Origin: an uncultured Ignavibacteria bacterium
GTDB lineage: Bacteria > Bacteroidota > Ignavibacteria > Tepidaquicellales > Tepidaquicellaceae
Assembly (NCBI GenBank): GCA_937924675.1
Contig: CALEVL010000150.1
Span: 1-10,464 of the forward strand
Direction: 5' to 3'
Length of the DNA: 10,464 nt
Under the pieces are notes generated by a model that saw only the letters and a list, made by a program, of their open reading frames with translations, was not told the DNA's origin and did no database searches. Made by a program: the position numbers and the translations under genes. Shown here one piece after another: positions 7,730-10,464 of the stretch. Every line of letters starts with the position of its first letter. The first letter of the stretch is position 1.

Positions 7730-8651
7730 AGAAGCTCAGGAGATTCTTAGTGCGCTTGGTTTACCCGGCGCTCAGCAGAATGACATTTCTGCATATACTT
7801 TGCTGGCGCTTTGCGGCATTAAGAAGAATGGGAAATGGTACAATGCTACAAGGAAGAGTCTCAAGGTAACAAAGGGCATAATGCAGTTTGTCAAAGACAA
7901 CTACGAAAGAGAATATGCCCCCAATACAAGGGAAACGTTTCGAAGACAAGTCCTTCATCAGTTCATTCTTGCAAGAATTGCTGATTACAATCCTGACAAT
8001 CCGAAATTACCCGTAAACAGTCCAAATGCTCACTATGCGTTGAGCGAAGCAGCATTTGAAGTCATCAAAAAATATGGAACTGAAGAGTGGAATGCATCAT
8101 CAGTTAAGTTCATAAATGAAGTTGCCAATCTCTCAAAGCAATATAGAAATGAGCGACAGCGCAATTTAGTACGCGTTAAACTAATCAACGGAAAGATCAT
8201 TAAGCTCTCTTCCGGAAAGCATAACGAAGTTCAAAAAGCAATCATTGAAAAATTTGCTCCGCAATTTGTACGAAACGGAGATATAGTTTACTTGGGAGAT
8301 ACTGCAAATAAAGATCTGTATTTAGATGATGCGCTTCTGAAAAAACTTAAGATTCCGATTGACGAACACAGCAAACTTCCGGACGTAGTAATCTATGACA
8401 AAAAGAAGAAGTGGCTCTATTTGATTGAAGCCGTAACTTCTCATGGACCAGTCTCACCAAAGCGTCTTATAGAACTTGAAGAATTCTTGAAGGACTCTAA
8501 CGCCGGCAAAATATATGTGACTGCATTTCCAGATTTGAAGGAATTTGCAAGGCACTCCAAGAACATTGCTTGGGAAACTGAAGTATGGATCGTCGAAGAA
8601 CCGACTCATATGATACATTTCAATGGCGATAAGTTCATTGGACCTAGATAA
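7716..8651 (+). CDS. Type II restriction endonuclease, BsuBI/PstI family
   Basis: The restriction half of the pair; the family cuts CTGCAG. The 311 residues show both expected parts. The N-terminal helical, winged-helix-like domain begins KIKEAQEILSALGLPGAQQN and includes YAPNTRETFRRQVLHQF. The C-terminal catalytic domain has PDVVIYD (PD at 222-223), LIEAVTSHGPVSPKR (Glu238), YVTAFPD and AWETEVWIVEEP..MIHFNG, which are near-signature sequences of this family. PD plus Glu is consistent with a PD-(D/E)xK-type active site. I chose ATG 7716 because it gives the usual MKKIKEAQ start; TTG 7689 would add nine residues. It overlaps the methyltransferase by 14 bp, so the pair is co-translated. No controller (C) protein gene is visible. 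Length is normal and no lesion is seen, so the pair looks active. Confidence 0.95.
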   Translation: MKKIKEAQEILSALGLPGAQQNDISAYTLLALCGIKKNGKWYNATRKSLKVTKGIMQFVKDNYEREYAPNTRETFRRQVLHQFILARIADYNPDNPKLPVNSPNAHYALSEAAFEVIKKYGTEEWNASSVKFINEVANLSKQYRNERQRNLVRVKLINGKIIKLSSGKHNEVQKAIIEKFAPQFVRNGDIVYLGDTANKDLYLDDALLKKLKIPIDEHSKLPDVVIYDKKKKWLYLIEAVTSHGPVSPKRLIELEEFLKDSNAGKIYVTAFPDLKEFARHSKNIAWETEVWIVEEPTHMIHFNGDKFIGPR

Positions 8652-8718
8652 GATTGCTTCTCGTCCTCGCTGCCAGCCATTATGTGGAGTTTGTAACAGC
8701 GCACTTTCTCGATTTTAC

Positions 8719-8750
8719 AATTCCTAATTTTTAATTTTCAATTTCTAATT
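8719..8750. repeat. Heptamer microsatellite (AATT plus three pyrimidines)
   Basis: Five AATT blocks are spaced exactly 7 bp apart, separated by CCT, TTT, TTC and TCT. The array lies 67 bp after the restriction-enzyme stop and ends 2 bp before the conserved HIT-tail repeat; the HIT TAG stop (8747-8745, minus) is inside it. Comparable heptamer tracts occur in intergenic DNA of several bacterial groups. The location marks it as part of an insertion junction. Confidence 0.7.
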
Positions 8751-9107
8751 GCTCTCCTGCACCACTCCCCTCACACCTCCCCGCGGATCGGGAACATCAT
8801 TTAAATAGCGCGGGATGAGATGAATGTGCACATGAAAGATTGCGGCAAGCGCAGGAACATTAAGCCCAACACCGTAATCCTCCCAACGCTCCATTCCCAA
8901 CAGGATTGGTACCAGAGCTGAATGACTTTCCCCCGGCTGACTAAAACGCAATACTTCTGCTGCCACAGACTGGCTAATACAAAACAGTGATGGGCTTAAC
9001 ATGAGCTTTGCGTAATCGGGCAGACAAAGCAACTTCTTACTTTTGCGTTTTTGATTATATTGAGTGCACGGAACTGGTGTGGTGCTTTTGATTACCTGCC
9101 ATCGCAA
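8745..9107 (-). pseudogene. HIT-family protein C-terminus on an atypical, probably broken frame
   Basis: The minus-strand frame contains FHVHIHLIPRYLNDVPDPRGGVRGVV near its end (about 8757-8835), a textbook histidine triad (H-x-H-x-H-x-x) plus the tail of HIT nucleotide hydrolases/transferases. Upstream the match fails. Where the family has G-x-x-A-G-Q-T before the triad this reads NVPALAA, and the N-terminal FPVxPGHxLIIPKRH region is missing. Instead ~75 residues (CISQSVAAEVLRFSQPGES..ALVPILLGMERW) match nothing I know. The only far-upstream start is a TTG at 9107, with no ribosome binding site. I read it as a damaged or chimeric HIT gene; an unusual intact family is the alternative. It accounts for most of the 624-bp gap between the restriction enzyme and fic genes; nothing else stands out except the heptamer repeat. 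Confidence 0.55.
8752..8787 (-). repeat. HIT 3'-end repeat, copy 2 (partner of 5870-5905)
   Basis: This 36-base stretch matches 5870-5905 at 30 positions in the same orientation. Both encode PRGGVRGVV followed by P or Q, then E, on the minus strand. The two copies enclose the restriction-modification genes, about 2.85 kb apart between inner edges. Confidence 0.7.
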
Positions 9108-9257
9108 AACCCGGTCAGTTTACAGCAAACGTAGAAAAACTACAAAGCAAATCACGAACCTAATAACTAAAATCTTGGACTTGAAGAACATAGTCTGATT
9201 ACATTTATTTGCAAATTCTCTCATGGATGATTGAAAAGACAAATCAACATTAAAAAG

Positions 9258-9265
9258 TAACTTTG
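9258..9265 (+). promoter_or_regulatory. Candidate Bacteroidota-type -7 box before fic
   Basis: TAACTTTG fits the TAnnTTTG consensus of the Bacteroidota primary sigma factor and lies 10 bp before the fic ATG. A possible -33 element (ATTG, 9230-9233) is 24 bp upstream, slightly too far. The implied leader would be very short, so this remains a candidate. Confidence 0.3.
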
Positions 9266-9275
9266 AAAATAAGGA

Positions 9276-10157
9276 ATGAGTAAGAAGAAAACTTCCATAC
9301 GTTTTTTTGATGACCGCGAAGTGCGAGCCGTTTGGGACGAAAAAAACGCCAAGTGGTGGTTTTCTGTGTTGGATATTGTTGCCGTGCTTACCGACCAGGA
9401 CGATTACACCAAAACCCGTAACTATTGGAAATATCTTAAAGCGAAACTGAAGAAAGAAAACAGCCAAGTGGTTAGTGCTACTACCCAGTTGAGATTCATT
9501 GCCCCTGACGGCAAGAAGCGTTTATCAGATATGCTCGATTACAACGGTATTATTGCATTGGGTAAAGAGTTTCCGGGTAAAAAGGCAAACCGATTTATAG
9601 AATGGTTTACATACAGTGATGAAAGTATAGACGGCAAAAGTAAAACAAAGGCGTATGCACTTTTTGAAAGTTCATTTATTAGCAATATTGAAGTTGGCAC
9701 TACAAAAGGTTTGCAACAAATTCACGCTTACTTGTTTGGCGGCCTGTATGATTTTGCAGGACAAATAAGGCAAAAAAACATTTCAAAAGGAGGATTTCAA
9801 TTTGCCGTATCACGCTTCTTAGGCAAAACATTACAGCAAATTGATGCAATGCCCGAAACTACTTTTGACGAGATCGTTGATAAATATGTAGATATGAATA
9901 CTGCTCACCCTTTTATGGAAGGTAACGGTAGAAGCACCCGAATATGGGTAGATTTGATACTAAAAAAACGTCTGAAAAAATGTGTGGATTGGAGTAAGAT
10001 AACCAAAGGAGATTATATGAACGCAATGATGCAAAGCCCATCAAACAGCAGCGTTCTAAAAGCATTGTTGAAAAACGCTTTAACCAATAAAATAAACGAC
10101 CGTGAGATGTTCATGAAAGGAATTGATTATTCCTATTACTACGAGGAAAATGACTAA
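9276..10157 (+). CDS. Bro-N/Fic fusion protein (putative AMP-transferase)
   Basis: A 293-residue two-domain protein. Residues ~5-115 resemble the Bro-N/antirepressor domain of phage regulators (IRFFDDREVRAVWDE, WWFSVLDIVAVL, YWKYLKAKLKKE, DGKKRLSDMLD). From about 125 to the end it is a Fic domain, with the flap ISKGGFQFA (169-177) and the complete active-site motif HPFMEGNGR (211-219). Intact motifs of this kind usually transfer AMP from ATP to a hydroxyl of a target protein. The likely scheme is a DNA-binding or sensing front end controlling an adenylylating toxin or regulator. SNIE around 136-139 is only a near match to the (S/T)xxxE(G/N) inhibitory motif, and no ficA antitoxin gene is adjacent. 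AAGGA lies immediately before the ATG. No UvrD, phage or mobility gene accompanies it. Confidence 0.88.
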   Translation: MSKKKTSIRFFDDREVRAVWDEKNAKWWFSVLDIVAVLTDQDDYTKTRNYWKYLKAKLKKENSQVVSATTQLRFIAPDGKKRLSDMLDYNGIIALGKEFPGKKANRFIEWFTYSDESIDGKSKTKAYALFESSFISNIEVGTTKGLQQIHAYLFGGLYDFAGQIRQKNISKGGFQFAVSRFLGKTLQQIDAMPETTFDEIVDKYVDMNTAHPFMEGNGRSTRIWVDLILKKRLKKCVDWSKITKGDYMNAMMQSPSNSSVLKALLKNALTNKINDREMFMKGIDYSYYYEEND

Positions 10158-10182
10158 AACAAAAATGATTCTGCCGATGGTT

Positions 10183-10217
10183 TAGCGAGAGAAACCTGCC
10201 CATAGAAAGTCTGACTT
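10183..10217 (+). repeat. Divergent, partial copy of the repeat-unit start
   Basis: AGCGAGAGAAACCTGCCCAT then AGAAAGT resembles the start of the tandem units (GAGCGAAGCCTGCCCACAGAGTGT) with several changes. It begins ~25 bp after the fic stop and runs directly into the second copy of the gene-end module, suggesting an older, decayed unit at the left edge of the array. Confidence 0.4.
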
Positions 10218-10246
10218 CCGCCGTTGTTGGTCTTAGTGAGCGAAGC
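10218..10246 (+). repeat. Direct repeat, copy 2 (gene-end module, right arm missing)
   Basis: Identical to 5793-5811 over 19 bases and 27 of 29 overall. Here the GTTGTTGGTC arm is present, but the expected complementary GACCAACAAC does not follow. After GAGCGAAGC the sequence passes straight into the 42-bp tandem array. Confidence 0.75.
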
Positions 10247-10464
10247 CTGCCCACAGAGTGTGCTCTTGTTTTGTTGTCGCAGGCGGGCCTGCCCACAGAG
10301 TGTGCTCTTGTTTTGTTGTCGCAGGCGGGCCTGCCCACAGAGTGTGCTCTTGTTTTGTTGTCGCAGGCGGGCCTGCCCGCAGAGTGTGCTCTTGTTTTGT
10401 TGTCGCAGCCGGGCCTGCCCACAGAGTGTGCTCTTGTTTTGTTGTCGCAGGCGGGCCTGCCCAC
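10245..10464. repeat. 42-bp tandem repeat array, five full units, open at window end
   Basis: Units start at 10245, 10287, 10329, 10371, 10413 and 10455 (the last cut by the window). Units 1, 2, 3 and 5 are identical; unit 4 differs at two positions (A to G at 10379, G to C at 10409). There are no spacers, so it is not CRISPR. Each unit junction makes GCAGGCGGGCCTGC, a dyad of two 6-bp arms with a GG centre, overlapping GGGCCTGCCC. Within the unit a T/G-rich strand asymmetry is clear (CTCTTGTTTTGTTGT). Together with the two repeats before it, the array fills the 307 bases after fic, where no gene is seen. Confidence 0.9.

Noticed and set aside
9108..9275. A ficA-type antitoxin gene upstream of fic
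   Set aside because: This stretch has several stops on the + strand and no frame resembling the short antitoxin.
10111..10464. Minus-strand open frame encoding a 14-residue repeat (GRPACDNKTRAHSV) through the tandem array
   Set aside because: It stays open only because the repeat unit is 42 bp, a multiple of three. It also runs antisense into the fic 3' end and shows no start signal in the window.
10245..10464. CRISPR array
   Set aside because: Units abut directly with no unique spacers, and no cas gene is present.

Overview
The window reads as a chromosomal segment from a Bacteroidota/Chlorobiota-type bacterium (Ignavibacteria-like lineages would fit). This is inferred from four things: weak Shine-Dalgarno signals with frequent GTG/TTG starts, a separate large-subunit methylmalonyl-CoA mutase, a DUF3109-type cysteine-cluster protein, and an accessory Fic protein of a kind common in that group. 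No rRNA or tRNA is present, so the assignment is tentative.

Bases 1-4766 are compact housekeeping DNA, all on the + strand. They hold the 3' part of fabD, a DUF3109-like cysteine-cluster protein, fabG, a small predicted lipoprotein, the large subunit of methylmalonyl-CoA mutase, and a second short-chain dehydrogenase. The first four are separated by 3 bp or overlap by 4 bp, so they are very probably one operon. The theme is acyl-chain metabolism: malonyl loading and beta-ketoacyl reduction for fatty-acid synthesis, then methylmalonyl/succinyl-CoA interconversion.

From about 4770 to the end the DNA changes character. It is more A/T-rich, has long non-coding gaps, and carries accessory genes: an orphan GIY-YIG/DUF4357 protein (4920-5783), a PstI/BsuBI-type II restriction-modification pair (6119-8651, predicted target CTGCAG), and a Bro-N/Fic fusion protein (9276-10157). 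The gaps hold the most informative structure. On the minus strand, both 5860-5905 and 8745-8880 encode the extreme C-terminus of a HIT-family protein (PRGGVRGVV then P or Q, E). These two diverged 3' ends bracket the R-M cassette, as if it had been placed at or exchanged into the 3' end of a HIT gene. Other structures are a palindrome after the GIY-YIG gene whose left arm recurs after the fic gene, an AATT-based heptamer repeat beside the HIT stop codon, and a 42-bp tandem array that runs off the right edge.

I see no complete, clearly new defence system. The accessory stretch looks like a small composite island built by successive insertions. The HIT 3'-end junctions, the Bro-N/Fic fusion and the repeat-associated gene ends deserve the closest follow-up.
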